Assembly (NCBI RefSeq): GCF_005924265.1
Contig: NZ_VCLB01000003.1
Location: 186,001 to 250,000, forward strand
From: Martelella lutilitoris
GTDB taxonomy: Bacteria > Pseudomonadota > Alphaproteobacteria > Rhizobiales > Rhizobiaceae
Length of the DNA: 64,000 bases
Direction: 5' to 3'
Shown here: in pieces, positions 46,579 to 55,573 of the stretch
Position numbering within the stretch: the first letter of the stretch is position 1
Layout of the letters: each line of letters starts with the position of its first letter
Translations under genes and position numbers: made by a program
Notes under the pieces: generated by a model
What the model was told of the DNA's origin: nothing
The model's database searches: none
What the model saw: only the letters and a program-made list of their open reading frames with translations

Positions 46579-47375
46579 TGCTTTCCCTTTCCGATATCCG
46601 CCTCACCTTCAATCCGGGCACCGCAACCGAGGTCAAGGCGTTGCGCGACGTCTCGATGCAGATCGACGAGGGCGAGTTCGTCACCGTGATCGGCTCCAAC
46701 GGCGCCGGCAAGTCGACGCTTCTGTCCACCGTCGTCGGCACGGTGAAGCCGGATGAGGGCACTGTGAAGCTCGATGGGCTTGATGTGACCGACTGGCCGG
46801 CCGCCAAGCGCGCGCGCTATGTCGGCCGGGTGTTCCAGGAACCGCGTCTCGGCACCTGCTCGTCGCTGTCGATCGAGGAGAACCTGGCGTTAGCCGCTGC
46901 CCGCGGCAAGAAGCGCGGTCTGGGGCTCGCCCTCGGCAAAAAGGGCCAGAAGGCGATGTTCGCCGAACATCTGGAAAAGCTCGGCCTCGGGCTTGAACAC
47001 CGCATGGGCACGCCGATCGGCGCGCTGTCCGGTGGCCAGCGACAGGCTGTCAGCCTGTTGATGGCAACACTGCTGCCGATGAAGATCCTCGTGCTCGACG
47101 AACACACGGCAGCGCTCGATCCGTCCGCCGCCCACAAGGTGTTGACGCTTTCGGCCGAAATCGCCGAGGAGCGTAAGCTGACGACGCTGATGGTGACCCA
47201 TTCGATGCGTGACGCGCTCGCCTATGGCAGCCGCACGCTGATGATGAATGCGGGCCGGATCGTTCTCGACATCAAGGGCGAGGAGCGCTCGAAGCTCAAG
47301 GTCTCCGACCTTCTGGAGCGCTTCGGCCGCGCCGCCGGCACCGAGATCGACGACGACCAGCTGGTGCTGGCGTAG
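46578..47375 (+). CDS. ABC transporter ATP-binding protein (TrpZ-type)
   Basis: 265-aa ATPase: Walker A VIGSNGAGKSTLLSTVVG (the GSNGAGKST form is usual for BPD_transp_2 systems), signature LSGGQRQAVSLLMATLL, Walker B ILVLDEHTAALDPSAA (DEHTAALDP, not DEP) and switch histidine in LMVTHSMRDALAYG. The DEHTAALDP variant is characteristic of the TrpZ/putative tryptophan ATPase group. Terminates before the convergent GH28/GH105 gene with a hairpin in between. Confidence 0.92.
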   Translation: MLSLSDIRLTFNPGTATEVKALRDVSMQIDEGEFVTVIGSNGAGKSTLLSTVVGTVKPDEGTVKLDGLDVTDWPAAKRARYVGRVFQEPRLGTCSSLSIEENLALAAARGKKRGLGLALGKKGQKAMFAEHLEKLGLGLEHRMGTPIGALSGGQRQAVSLLMATLLPMKILVLDEHTAALDPSAAHKVLTLSAEIAEERKLTTLMVTHSMRDALAYGSRTLMMNAGRIVLDIKGEERSKLKVSDLLERFGRAAGTEIDDDQLVLA

Positions 47376-47387
47376 GGCGCGAAAAAT

Positions 47388-47413
47388 GGCGGCTGACCTT
47401 TCGGCCAGCCGCC
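47388..47413. terminator. Bidirectional terminator between convergent operons
   Basis: GGCGGCTG at 47388-47395 pairs with CAGCCGCC at 47406-47413 with a short inner stem and TTTC loop. On the minus strand the stem is followed by ATTTTT, so it best serves the GH28-GH105 gene that ends at 47441; on the plus strand it follows the ATPase stop by 12 bp without a T-run. Confidence 0.75.
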
Positions 47414-47440
47414 CGCCTTGGGAGGAAGGCGTGACTGAGA

Positions 47441-50035
47441 TCAGGACCGGGCGAGCAGTTCGGCAAATCCCATCATGAACGGACCGACGCCCTTGATATC
47501 GTCGGGATTGATCGTCTCGGTCAGGTAATAGCCCGGCGTGCCGTCGCGATAATGACCGTTGAAACCGCCGAGACCGGCCACGCAAACGATGGCGCCGAGC
47601 ACGCGGCGGCCACCGGCATCAACCTCGAAAGCATGTCTGTAGAGCGCTTCGAAGGCCTTCTGCCCGATGGCGGCAGCGTCGCCGAAGCGAAGCCTGTCGG
47701 CCTTCAGATAGGCATAGGCGAACATCGCGGTTGCCGAGCTTTCAGCGTAATTGCCGCCGAGATCCGGGCGATCCGGCACCTGCAGCCAGCGACCGTCGGC
47801 TGTCCTCAGCGCGGAAAGCCGTTCGGCAAGCGCGGCCCAGCGGGCAATGATGGCATCGCGCGCCTCGCCATCCGGCAGATATTCGATGAGATCGACCATG
47901 GCCATGGCCGCCCAGCCGATGGCGCGCGACCAGTGGGCCGGTGACTGTCCGGTATCCTTGTCTGCCCAGGGCTGGGCTTTGGCGGAATCATAGGCATGGC
48001 GGTAAAGCCGGCTGTCGGCATCATAGGTGAGTTCGAGCCCGGCCAGCAGTTCATCCGCGGCTTCCGCAACCAGGTCCGGCCTGTCGAAGGCGAGACCGTA
48101 TTCCGCCTTGAACGGCAGACCCATATAGAGGCCGTCGAGCCAGACCTGCTCGGGATAGCGATGCTTGTGCCAGTGCGGGCCTTCCTTGACGCGCGGATGA
48201 TCGGCGAGTTGGGCGACCAGCTGATCGGCGGCCTTGCGATAGCGCGGATCGTCGGAATGTCGCGCCAGCCAGACCAGCGCGCGACCGGAGAGGATATTAT
48301 CGATGTTGAAATCCTCGGCGACATAGCCGCTCATCCGGCCGTCCTCATCGACCTGCGCGTTGACATGGCGCACAAGGTGATCGAACCAGCGCGCTTCGCC
48401 GGTCGCCTCATAAAGCGCGATCAGACCGCGATAGAGGCAGCCATCCTCATAGCAGAGCGCGCCACCCTTATAGGCCCGGTAGTCGGCAGCATATTCGTCG
48501 CAATAGCGCAGAAGCGCCTGACGGTAAAAGGGTGCTTCCGCGCCTTCTCGGACGAAGACGACATTCCTGGCGGTAATCGCCGCGTTCTCGGCAATGATGC
48601 CGCCATGGCGCACGGGGTCGATCCGGCATGCCATCACGGGCGGTTGCGCCTCGGCATCGCTCGCATAGGAAACGGTATAATCCTCGATCGTTACATTCTC
48701 GATCGGCATTTCCGGCAGGCCGTAAAAGGCCGCAGCGGCGGTATGGACATTGCGCGCGACGATGCGGCGGAAGGTGATATCCGACATGCGCGGCGTCACC
48801 GCGCTGACGGGGTGTGGATCGCGCGACTGGACATAGTCCGACTTGCCGTCGGCGTCGCAAAAATAGAAGGCATTCATCACAAAGGGGCTGACGACATTGT
48901 CCATGTCGCAATCCTCGACGAGAATGCGGGAAACGAAGCCGCCGCGCCCGCGCCGGGTCTTGACCCTGAGGCCGCGATCGGTATCGCGCATCTCGCAGCG
49001 CGCCACCGTGACGCCGGAAACCGTGCCGCTCATTTCCGAACCGATGACGACGCCGCCATGACCGCGTTCCATGAAGCAGTTTTCGATGCGGATATTGCGC
49101 GTCGGGCCATCCAGACCGCCCTTGGGATCGCGCTTGCCCGCCTTGATGGCGATGCAGTCATCACCGACGGAAAAATGAATGCCGCGCATGCGGACATCTT
49201 CGCAGCATTCCGGATCGAAGCCGTCAGTGTTGGGAGAATCCGGATCGCTCTCGATCTTCACATCGGCAACCAGCATGTCTTTGGTAAAGACGGGATGCAC
49301 CATCCAGGCCGGGGAATTGCGGACCGTGACGCCGGTGACGGTGACATGTTCGCAGCGGTTGAAGAACAGGCTGCGCGGACGACGCGCGCCATTGCGGGTT
49401 TCCTTGTGCCAGCTCCACCAGTCGCCGCGATCGCCGCCGGCATCAATGACGCCGCCGCCGGCGATGGCGATGTCCGAGGCATTGATGGCTGTCAGCAGGC
49501 TCGCATAGCAGGCTTCCGCCACGCCCTCCCAGGTGCCGAGCACCCGGCCCTCTTCGTCGCGGGCCGGCAGGATCGGGTATTGATCGCGATCGGCAATGCC
49601 ATAAAGCACGGCATCGGCATCGAGCATCAGCGTCAGGCCGGATTTCAGGAACAGCGGTCCGGTTTTCCAGACACCGGGGCCGAAATAAAGCGTTGCGCCC
49701 TCAGGCAGTTGGTCGATTGCCGTCTGGATCGCCGCGGCGTTGTTTTCTGATTCTGGGTTTGCGCCATGAGCGGAAACATCGGCAAAGGCGCTCTCGGTTC
49801 TCGTGACGAAATCGAACACCTCCGTGCCCGCGACCAATCGGTAGGCGGTGTGCGGCTCAAGGCCATTGATCGAGAAGACGGTGCGCTCGCTCGCGCCTTC
49901 GGCCACCGTCTCACCGGTGCTCTCCGTGGCAAGCCGCCAGGAAACGGGCGCCTTCAGGAAATATTTATTTTCGCCGGAAAAGACAGCAAAGGTCACCGTC
50001 CTCGCCGAAACGGCGAGCAGCTCAATGGCAGACAT
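47441..50035 (-). CDS. GH28 polygalacturonase - GH105 unsaturated uronyl hydrolase fusion
   Basis: 864 aa with two catalytic modules. Residues ~1-80 are a fibronectin-like strand region (INGLEPHTAYRLVAGTEVFDF). Residues ~85-500 are a GH28 beta-helix with all catalytic motifs: SPNTDGFDPECC, VGDDCIAIKAG, RGHGGVVIGSEMSG and RGLRVKTRRGRGG. Residues ~505-864 are a GH105 (alpha/alpha)6 domain: DGCLYRGLIALYEAT, HRYPEQVWLDGLYMGLPF (catalytic Asp), SPAHWSRAIGWAAMAMVDL and GGNYAESSATAMFAYAY. No signal peptide, so it should act in the cytoplasm on imported oligogalacturonides, combining exo-hydrolysis with removal of the unsaturated end. ATG at 50035 (GTG at 50038 possible). Next upstream on the strand is its importer's binding protein, 63 bp away. 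Confidence 0.9.
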   Translation of the reverse strand: MSAIELLAVSARTVTFAVFSGENKYFLKAPVSWRLATESTGETVAEGASERTVFSINGLEPHTAYRLVAGTEVFDFVTRTESAFADVSAHGANPESENNAAAIQTAIDQLPEGATLYFGPGVWKTGPLFLKSGLTLMLDADAVLYGIADRDQYPILPARDEEGRVLGTWEGVAEACYASLLTAINASDIAIAGGGVIDAGGDRGDWWSWHKETRNGARRPRSLFFNRCEHVTVTGVTVRNSPAWMVHPVFTKDMLVADVKIESDPDSPNTDGFDPECCEDVRMRGIHFSVGDDCIAIKAGKRDPKGGLDGPTRNIRIENCFMERGHGGVVIGSEMSGTVSGVTVARCEMRDTDRGLRVKTRRGRGGFVSRILVEDCDMDNVVSPFVMNAFYFCDADGKSDYVQSRDPHPVSAVTPRMSDITFRRIVARNVHTAAAAFYGLPEMPIENVTIEDYTVSYASDAEAQPPVMACRIDPVRHGGIIAENAAITARNVVFVREGAEAPFYRQALLRYCDEYAADYRAYKGGALCYEDGCLYRGLIALYEATGEARWFDHLVRHVNAQVDEDGRMSGYVAEDFNIDNILSGRALVWLARHSDDPRYRKAADQLVAQLADHPRVKEGPHWHKHRYPEQVWLDGLYMGLPFKAEYGLAFDRPDLVAEAADELLAGLELTYDADSRLYRHAYDSAKAQPWADKDTGQSPAHWSRAIGWAAMAMVDLIEYLPDGEARDAIIARWAALAERLSALRTADGRWLQVPDRPDLGGNYAESSATAMFAYAYLKADRLRFGDAAAIGQKAFEALYRHAFEVDAGGRRVLGAIVCVAGLGGFNGHYRDGTPGYYLTETINPDDIKGVGPFMMGFAELLARS

Positions 50036-50100
50036 CACAATCGTCCAAAAAAGGATTTGGGAAAGAGGGGGGCGGCGGCATGCGCCGCCCCCGGCAAGGC

Positions 50101-51375
50101 TTAGTTGCGGACGCGGTCCAGCACCTCATCGACATTGTAGATGATGTCATCGGCGGCCGTTTCGGCGTCGATCTGGCCGTAGGCGAACTCTTCAAGCGTG
50201 TCGCCGATGGCCGAAGCGATCTGCGGATGCTCGAAATAGGGCGAAATCGTCGGGCCTGTCGCATCCAGGATGATCTGGTGGGCGTCGATCTGTTCCTGCT
50301 CGATGGCGCCTTCAGCGGTCAACTGATCGAACGCCTTCTTCGAGGCCGGGATACCGCGGGTCGTGCCGAGGATGTCGATCGCGCCCCCGTCGTTCAGCAG
50401 GCAATTGACCACTTCGGCGGCGGCTTCCTGATTGTCGGAGTTGCGCGAGATCGAGAACAGCATGGACGGCTTGCGGTAGACGCCGTCATTGGTCGCGCCT
50501 TCGGCCAGCAGGATCTTCGAGGGAACCAGAACCTGGCCTTCCTGCAGCGGATCGGAAATCTTGAAATAGACCGTATCCCACTGGTAGGTGCCGGCGATAT
50601 GGCCATCGGCCCAGGCCGGGTTTTCATGCAGAACCAGATTGCCGCCGGCTGCGACCTTCGGCCAGGGGATGATCACGCCTTCGTCGGTGTAGCGCTTGTA
50701 CATTTCCAGCGCATCGACCAACTCGTCCATCGTGTAGTTGAATTCCAGCGTCTCCGGATCGATCATCGTCTTTCCGGTCTTCTGGGTGAGGTAGGCCGTC
50801 ATCAGAAGACGCGCGTCGAGGCCGTCCGTGCCGGTTGCCTCGTAGGGATAGTAGTCGTCGCCGAGCTTTTCCTTGAAGACCTTGCCGGCTTCTTCGAGCT
50901 CGTCCCAGGTGGTCGGGATCGAAAGACCTGCCTTTTCGAAGGTCGTCTGGTTGAACCAGGGCAGGCGGCCGGTGATCGACAGCGGCAGACCCTGAAGGTG
51001 ACCGTTCACCGTCGGGGTGGCGAGTTCCGTATCGGTCCACTGCGAAAGGTCGATGATGTCGGCGAACTCGTTGAGATCGGCGAAGCCTTCGCCGGTCGGG
51101 GTGAACAGCGGCAGCCAGGGCCAGTTGATCTGCATGATGTCGGCTTCGGTTCCGCCGGCAAGCTGCGTGGTGATCTTCTCCTGATGGCCGGACCAGCCGG
51201 TGAACTCCGGAGAAATGCTGTGGCCGAGCTTTTCGCCGCAATATTTCAGCGCTTCCTGGGTTGCAAGGTGACGGCTGTCGCCGCCCCACCAGGACATGCG
51301 AAGATCGGCGGCATTGGCGACCGAAAGCGATGTTGCGGCCATGAGGCCGGCGAGGATTGTCAATTTCATGGTCAT
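50101..51375 (-). CDS. Oligogalacturonide-type ABC substrate-binding protein
   Basis: 424-aa periplasmic sugar-binding protein similar to the TogB group (family 1 solute-binding). Signal MTMKLTILAGLMAATSLSVA...NAA-D, then LRMSWWGGDSRHLATQEALK, which is typical of TogB-like proteins, ADIMQINWPWLPLFTPTGEG and NGHLQGLPLSITGRLPWFNQ. ATG at 51375 has GGGAGG 5 bases upstream. In the minus-strand order permease, permease, ATPase, binding protein, GH28-GH105, it is the ligand receptor. The pectin enzymes around it suggest oligogalacturonide as ligand; this is inference. Confidence 0.88.
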   Translation of the reverse strand: MTMKLTILAGLMAATSLSVANAADLRMSWWGGDSRHLATQEALKYCGEKLGHSISPEFTGWSGHQEKITTQLAGGTEADIMQINWPWLPLFTPTGEGFADLNEFADIIDLSQWTDTELATPTVNGHLQGLPLSITGRLPWFNQTTFEKAGLSIPTTWDELEEAGKVFKEKLGDDYYPYEATGTDGLDARLLMTAYLTQKTGKTMIDPETLEFNYTMDELVDALEMYKRYTDEGVIIPWPKVAAGGNLVLHENPAWADGHIAGTYQWDTVYFKISDPLQEGQVLVPSKILLAEGATNDGVYRKPSMLFSISRNSDNQEAAAEVVNCLLNDGGAIDILGTTRGIPASKKAFDQLTAEGAIEQEQIDAHQIILDATGPTISPYFEHPQIASAIGDTLEEFAYGQIDAETAADDIIYNVDEVLDRVRN

Positions 51376-51410
51376 ATTTTCCTCCCTTTGAAAAAGACGG
51401 TTTCGAAGAC

Positions 51411-52523
51411 TTATGCCGACAGCGAGATGTTCTCGCCGGTGCGGCGGTGGAAGATGTGCAGGGCGTCCTCCTGCGGCATGATGCGAATGGCATCGTCACG
51501 CAGATATTGACGCTCGATGCCCGTTGCCGGGACGACGACGATGAAGGACTGGTCCTCCACCGTGATATAGAGGTAGACCTCGTGGCCCATGAACTCGACA
51601 TGGGAGATGCGGCCGAGAAGCCCTTCTTCGGCATTCTGGTCCACCACCGTGAAGTGCTGCGGACGAACACCGAAGGTGACCTCGCTCGGCGCATCCTTGT
51701 CGATGCGGGCGCGGGCCTTGTCGTCGATGGTAAAGGTCTGCGTGCCGATCCTGAGCTTGTTGCCGTCGACCAGCGTCGCATCGCCAATATTCATCTCCGG
51801 CGAGCCGATGAAGCCCGCAACGAAGGCGTTCGCCGGCTTGCGATAGAGGGTGAAGGGATCGGCGACCTGCATGATCCGGCCTTCCTTCATCACGCAGATG
51901 CGGTTGCCCATGGTCATGGCTTCCGTCTGGTCATGGGTGACGTAGACGACGGTCGAGTGCATGCCTTCCGCCAGCAGCTGCTTGTGCAGGTCGGTGATGC
52001 GCACGCGCATCGAGGCGCGCAGCTTTGCATCAAGGTTCGACAGCGGTTCGTCGAACAGGAAGACCTGCGGCTTCTTGATCAGCGCGCGACCGACGGCGAC
52101 GCGCTGGGCCTGGCCGCCCGAAAGCTGCTTGGGCAGGCGCTCCAGATAGTCCTCGATTTCGAGGATGTGCGAGACTTCCTCGGTCGAGGCGGCAATCTCC
52201 GCCTTCGGCGCATGCTTGAGGCGCAGGCCGAAGGAGAGGTTGTTCTTCACCTTCATATGCGGATAGAGCGCATAGTTCTGGAACACCATCGCGATGCCGC
52301 GCTGGCCCGGGGGCTTGTCGTTGACGAGATCGTCGCCGATGCGGATCTCGCCGCCGGAGATGCGCTCCAGACCGGCAATCATCCTGAGCGTTGTCGACTT
52401 GGCGCAGCCGGACGGGCCGACCAGCACCATGAACTCACCATCCTCGATTTCCAGGTCGATGCCGTGGACGGCCTTGAACTTGCCGTAGACCTTTTCGAGA
52501 CTTTTCAGCTGAACTCTGGCCAT
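51411..52523 (-). CDS. Sugar ABC transporter ATP-binding protein, variant Walker A
   Basis: 370-aa UgpC/MalK-type ATPase with TOBE C-terminus. Walker A reads GPSGCAKSTTLRM: Ala41 stands where almost all ABC ATPases, including the other one in this window, have Gly. The DNA codon is GCC in place of GGC. Other motifs are intact: LSGGQAQRVAVGRAL (Ala instead of the common Arg), VFLFDEPLSNLDAKLRASMR, YVTHDQTEAMTMGNRI. Start at 52523 (GGATAAAAACC upstream) rather than a long N-terminal extension from 52751 that overlaps the permease. Part of the pectin importer. Confidence 0.92.
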   Translation of the reverse strand: MARVQLKSLEKVYGKFKAVHGIDLEIEDGEFMVLVGPSGCAKSTTLRMIAGLERISGGEIRIGDDLVNDKPPGQRGIAMVFQNYALYPHMKVKNNLSFGLRLKHAPKAEIAASTEEVSHILEIEDYLERLPKQLSGGQAQRVAVGRALIKKPQVFLFDEPLSNLDAKLRASMRVRITDLHKQLLAEGMHSTVVYVTHDQTEAMTMGNRICVMKEGRIMQVADPFTLYRKPANAFVAGFIGSPEMNIGDATLVDGNKLRIGTQTFTIDDKARARIDKDAPSEVTFGVRPQHFTVVDQNAEEGLLGRISHVEFMGHEVYLYITVEDQSFIVVVPATGIERQYLRDDAIRIMPQEDALHIFHRRTGENISLSA

Positions 52524-52528
52524 GGTTT

Positions 52529-53440
52529 TTATCCTTTGACTCCGCCAGCGGAGATACCTTCGATGAAATATTTCTGTGCCATGAAGAACACGACGAGGGC
52601 GGGCGTGATCGCGAGCACCGACATGGACAGGATCTTGTTCCAGGCAAATGCTTCGGTGGTATCGATCGACAGTTTGAGGGCCAGGGAGACCGGGTATTTG
52701 TCGACCGAGGACAGATAGATCAACGGCCCGAGGAAGTCGTTCATCGTCCACATGAACTGGAAAAGGCAGACCGAGATGAGGGCCGGCGTGAGCAGCGGTA
52801 CGACGATGAAGAGAAGGGCCTGCCAGCTCGACGCGCCGTCAACGCGCGCGGCCTCTTCCATGTCGCGCGGGATGGCGCGCAGGAACTGGACCAGCATGAA
52901 GACGAAGAACGCATCGCCGGCGAGCGCCGAGGGCACCCACAGCGGCAGGAAACTATCGAGCCAGCCGAATTCACGGAACAGCAGATACTGCGGAATGCGG
53001 GTGACGACGTTGGGCAGGAGCAGGATCGCGATCAGCGATGCGAACAGCACCTTCTTGCCGGGAAACTCGAACCGGGCGAAGCCATAGGCGACGGCGGTGG
53101 CCGAGATCGCGGTTCCGATCATCTTCGGGATCAGGATCAGAAAGGTGTTGAGGAAGAACCGGCCGAACGTATAGGGCGTCGAGGTCTTCCAGCCTTCGAT
53201 ATAGCCGCTGACGGTCGGGTGGGTCGGCCAGAAGCCGGCGCTCGTAAACATTTCGGCATTGGTCTTGAATGATGCGCCGATCAGCCAGATCAGCGGATAG
53301 AGCATGATCAGCCCGACCACGAACAGGATCACATAGCGGATGATCGACGAAATGAGGATCTTGCGCTGCTCGCGCTTGCGGGCGCGGATGGCTTCGAGAT
53401 CGCGGGCGGACAGCATGCTCGACAAGGTTTGCTCTGTCAT
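52529..53440 (-). CDS. Sugar ABC transporter permease (MalG type)
   Basis: 303-aa permease of the pectin-linked importer. Cytoplasmic N-terminus of about 30 residues (ARDLEAIRARKREQRKILIS), six membrane segments and EAA loop DMEEAARVDGASSWQALLFIVVPLLTPALI. Ends 5 bp before the ATPase start and begins 3 bp after the partner permease stop. RBS GAGGAG precedes the ATG at 53440. Confidence 0.93.
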   Translation of the reverse strand: MTEQTLSSMLSARDLEAIRARKREQRKILISSIIRYVILFVVGLIMLYPLIWLIGASFKTNAEMFTSAGFWPTHPTVSGYIEGWKTSTPYTFGRFFLNTFLILIPKMIGTAISATAVAYGFARFEFPGKKVLFASLIAILLLPNVVTRIPQYLLFREFGWLDSFLPLWVPSALAGDAFFVFMLVQFLRAIPRDMEEAARVDGASSWQALLFIVVPLLTPALISVCLFQFMWTMNDFLGPLIYLSSVDKYPVSLALKLSIDTTEAFAWNKILSMSVLAITPALVVFFMAQKYFIEGISAGGVKG

Positions 53441-53442
53441 GA

Positions 53443-54327
53443 TCAGCTCCTCTTGTCGCCGGCGTAATAGACCCAGTGGCGCGATGACCAGAAGGCGATC
53501 AGCGTCAGGACCATGATGATGGCGAACATGACCCAGGCAATGGCCGAGGCATATCCCATGCGGAAGTTCTTGAAGGCCTCGTCATAGATGTAGAGCGGCA
53601 GCAGATAGGTGGATTTCAGCGGGCCGCCACCGGTTATGATGTAGGGACCGTTGAATTCCTGGAAGGCCTGGACCGTCTGCATGATGAGATTGAAGAAGAT
53701 CACCGGCGTGATCAGCGGCAGCGTGATGAAGAAGAAGGTCTTCCACTTGCCGGCGCCGTCGATGGCGGCTGCCTCGTAGAGCGAATTGTCGACGCTCTGA
53801 AGGGCGGCCAGGAAGATCACCATGGCCGAACCAAACTGCCACAGACGCAGAAGGGTGATGGTGAACAGCGCATTGTTGGGATCGCCGAACCAGTTGACGC
53901 TTTGAAGGCCGATGCCTTCCAGCATCATGTTGATCAGGCCGACATCGGCAAAGAGGTAGCGCCAGAGCACCGCGATCGCGACGGAGCCTCCGAGGATCGA
54001 CGGCACATAGAAGGCCGTGCGAAAGAAGTTTATGAACTTCAGCTTGTAGTTCAGGATCACTGCGATGAAGAGCGCGAAGGCGAGCTTCAGCGGCACCGTC
54101 GAGAACACGTAGATCAGCGTGACCGACAGCGACTTGTTGAAGGTGCGGTCATGGGTGAACAGGCGAATGTAGTTCTTCAGCCCGACAAAGTGGGGCGAAC
54201 TCATCAGCGAGTAGTCGGTGAACGACAACACGAATGACGCAAGAAATGGCACTGCCGTGAACAGCAGCAGCCCGATGATATATGGGGACAGATAGGCGAG
54301 CCCCATGAAACGATTTTCACCGCTCAT
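53443..54327 (-). CDS. Sugar ABC transporter permease (MalF type)
   Basis: 294-aa first permease of the pectin-linked importer. MGLAYLSPYIIGLLLFTAVPFLASF opens the first membrane helix, and the EAA loop is SLYEAAAIDGAGKWKTFFFITLPLITPVI. First gene of the minus-strand importer operon; 325 bp divergent from the AraC gene. A perfect inverted repeat lies 64 bp upstream of its ATG. Confidence 0.93.
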   Translation of the reverse strand: MSGENRFMGLAYLSPYIIGLLLFTAVPFLASFVLSFTDYSLMSSPHFVGLKNYIRLFTHDRTFNKSLSVTLIYVFSTVPLKLAFALFIAVILNYKLKFINFFRTAFYVPSILGGSVAIAVLWRYLFADVGLINMMLEGIGLQSVNWFGDPNNALFTITLLRLWQFGSAMVIFLAALQSVDNSLYEAAAIDGAGKWKTFFFITLPLITPVIFFNLIMQTVQAFQEFNGPYIITGGGPLKSTYLLPLYIYDEAFKNFRMGYASAIAWVMFAIIMVLTLIAFWSSRHWVYYAGDKRS

Positions 54328-54652
54328 GACCGCATTCCCGTTGGTTGGTTCCGGCAGGCGCGACTGACCCGTGGGAGCGCATTGCCACGGCCTTGACCAC
54401 CGTCAAGGCGGTGAGCTGAGGGCATGCGAAAAGGCAGCCGACCCCGAAGGGCAGCACGGATGTTGTTGTGTTCTGATTTGTGCATGGCGCTAAGGCGCAG
54501 GCGAGGGATCAACCCAGTCGGGTTTTGATTTTTCCCATACGAGCGACATCCTCCCAGATGTTTCTTGATGCGATACGCCTTTATTTCGGCGCTTCCACTG
54601 TTCATAATCATGTTTGGCCACAATTTTGGAATAGAGGGTTTCGGACAAAAGG
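54328..54652. promoter_or_regulatory. Divergent region with CCTTGAC-CACC-GTCAAGG palindrome
   Basis: 325 bp between the importer permease (minus) and the AraC gene (plus); no gene seen. CCTTGAC (54391-54397) and GTCAAGG (54402-54408) form a perfect 7-bp inverted repeat with a 4-base spacer, which is a good operator shape. The stretch 54560-54650 is A+T-rich and probably holds the AraC-gene promoter. Confidence 0.5.
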
Positions 54653-55570
54653 ATGGATAAAATCGAAGGTGGGGTTCTTGACGGTCTTGCGGTTAACGCC
54701 CTCAATCTGACGCTGACCCGCTCGACCATCAGGATGCTGCACACCTCGACCTGGACGGCGGACAAGGTCAACAAGGTGCATGACCTCGTCATCTGCCTGA
54801 CGGGCAGGGCCGAATACGAGGTCTCCGGCGAAACCTTCGAGATGAAACCGGGCCGGGCCATGCTGATCCCCGCCGGAGAACGTTTCGTTGGGCGCTCGAC
54901 ATCCGATGAACTCTATACCGGTGTCGCACAGCATTTCAGGGCGGAGGTCTTCGGCCGGATGGACCTTTTCGAGCAAATGGACTGCCGGATCTGGGTCGAT
55001 CTGCCGCGCTGGGAAATGATCGCCCCGCTGGCACGCCACTATCGCGAAACCGCCCCTCTGTCCTCGACAACCTTTGTCCAGCACCACATTTTTATGGTGC
55101 TGCTGATAGAGTTCGTCGAAGCCGCCTTCATCCGCTGGCGGCCGCAGCAGGACGTCGCCGTCAACAATCCGGACAGCCTGTCGCTCTCGGTCATGGTCGC
55201 AGCATCGCAGATCGCCGCCGACCCCCTGAACCCGGACACGGTCGACCGCGTTCTGGGCTCCATCCCCTACAACCAGGATTATTTCCGCCGCGAGTTCAAG
55301 AAACAGGTCGGTCTCACGCCGCCGAAATATCAGGAGTTCAAGAGGATGGAGCGGGCGATGGCGCTGCTGGCCAGCGGCCAGACCGTGAAACAGGCCTCCG
55401 CCTTTGTCGGTTATGACGACAGCTATTATTTCTCGCGGATGTTCAAGCGCTATATCGGCGTCAGTCCGGCCGGCTACAAGATGCTGAACAAGCGCCACCA
55501 GGAAGGCGCCTTTCCCCGCGGCGAGGAAGACGGCATGGCCGTCTTCCCCCTGCTGCGCCAGGCGGAGTGA
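54653..55570 (+). CDS. AraC family transcriptional regulator
   Basis: 305 aa: N-terminal cupin-like sensor domain (LVICLTGRAEYEVSGETFEMKPGRAMLIPAGERF) and a C-terminal double helix-turn-helix (LNPDTVDRVLGSIPYNQDYFRREFKKQVGLTPPKYQEFKRM; VKQASAFVGYDDSYYFSRMFKRYIGVSPAGYK), the classic AraC/XylS layout. Divergent from the pectin importer and convergent with kdgK, so it likely activates importer and GH28-GH105 genes in response to a uronate-type sugar. ATG at 54653 follows AAAAGG. Confidence 0.9.
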   Translation: MDKIEGGVLDGLAVNALNLTLTRSTIRMLHTSTWTADKVNKVHDLVICLTGRAEYEVSGETFEMKPGRAMLIPAGERFVGRSTSDELYTGVAQHFRAEVFGRMDLFEQMDCRIWVDLPRWEMIAPLARHYRETAPLSSTTFVQHHIFMVLLIEFVEAAFIRWRPQQDVAVNNPDSLSLSVMVAASQIAADPLNPDTVDRVLGSIPYNQDYFRREFKKQVGLTPPKYQEFKRMERAMALLASGQTVKQASAFVGYDDSYYFSRMFKRYIGVSPAGYKMLNKRHQEGAFPRGEEDGMAVFPLLRQAE

Positions 55571-55573
55571 GCG

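Noticed and set aside
47996-49750. 584-codon plus-strand open frame
   Set aside because: Antisense to the GH28-GH105 gene, whose catalytic motifs are intact on the other strand.
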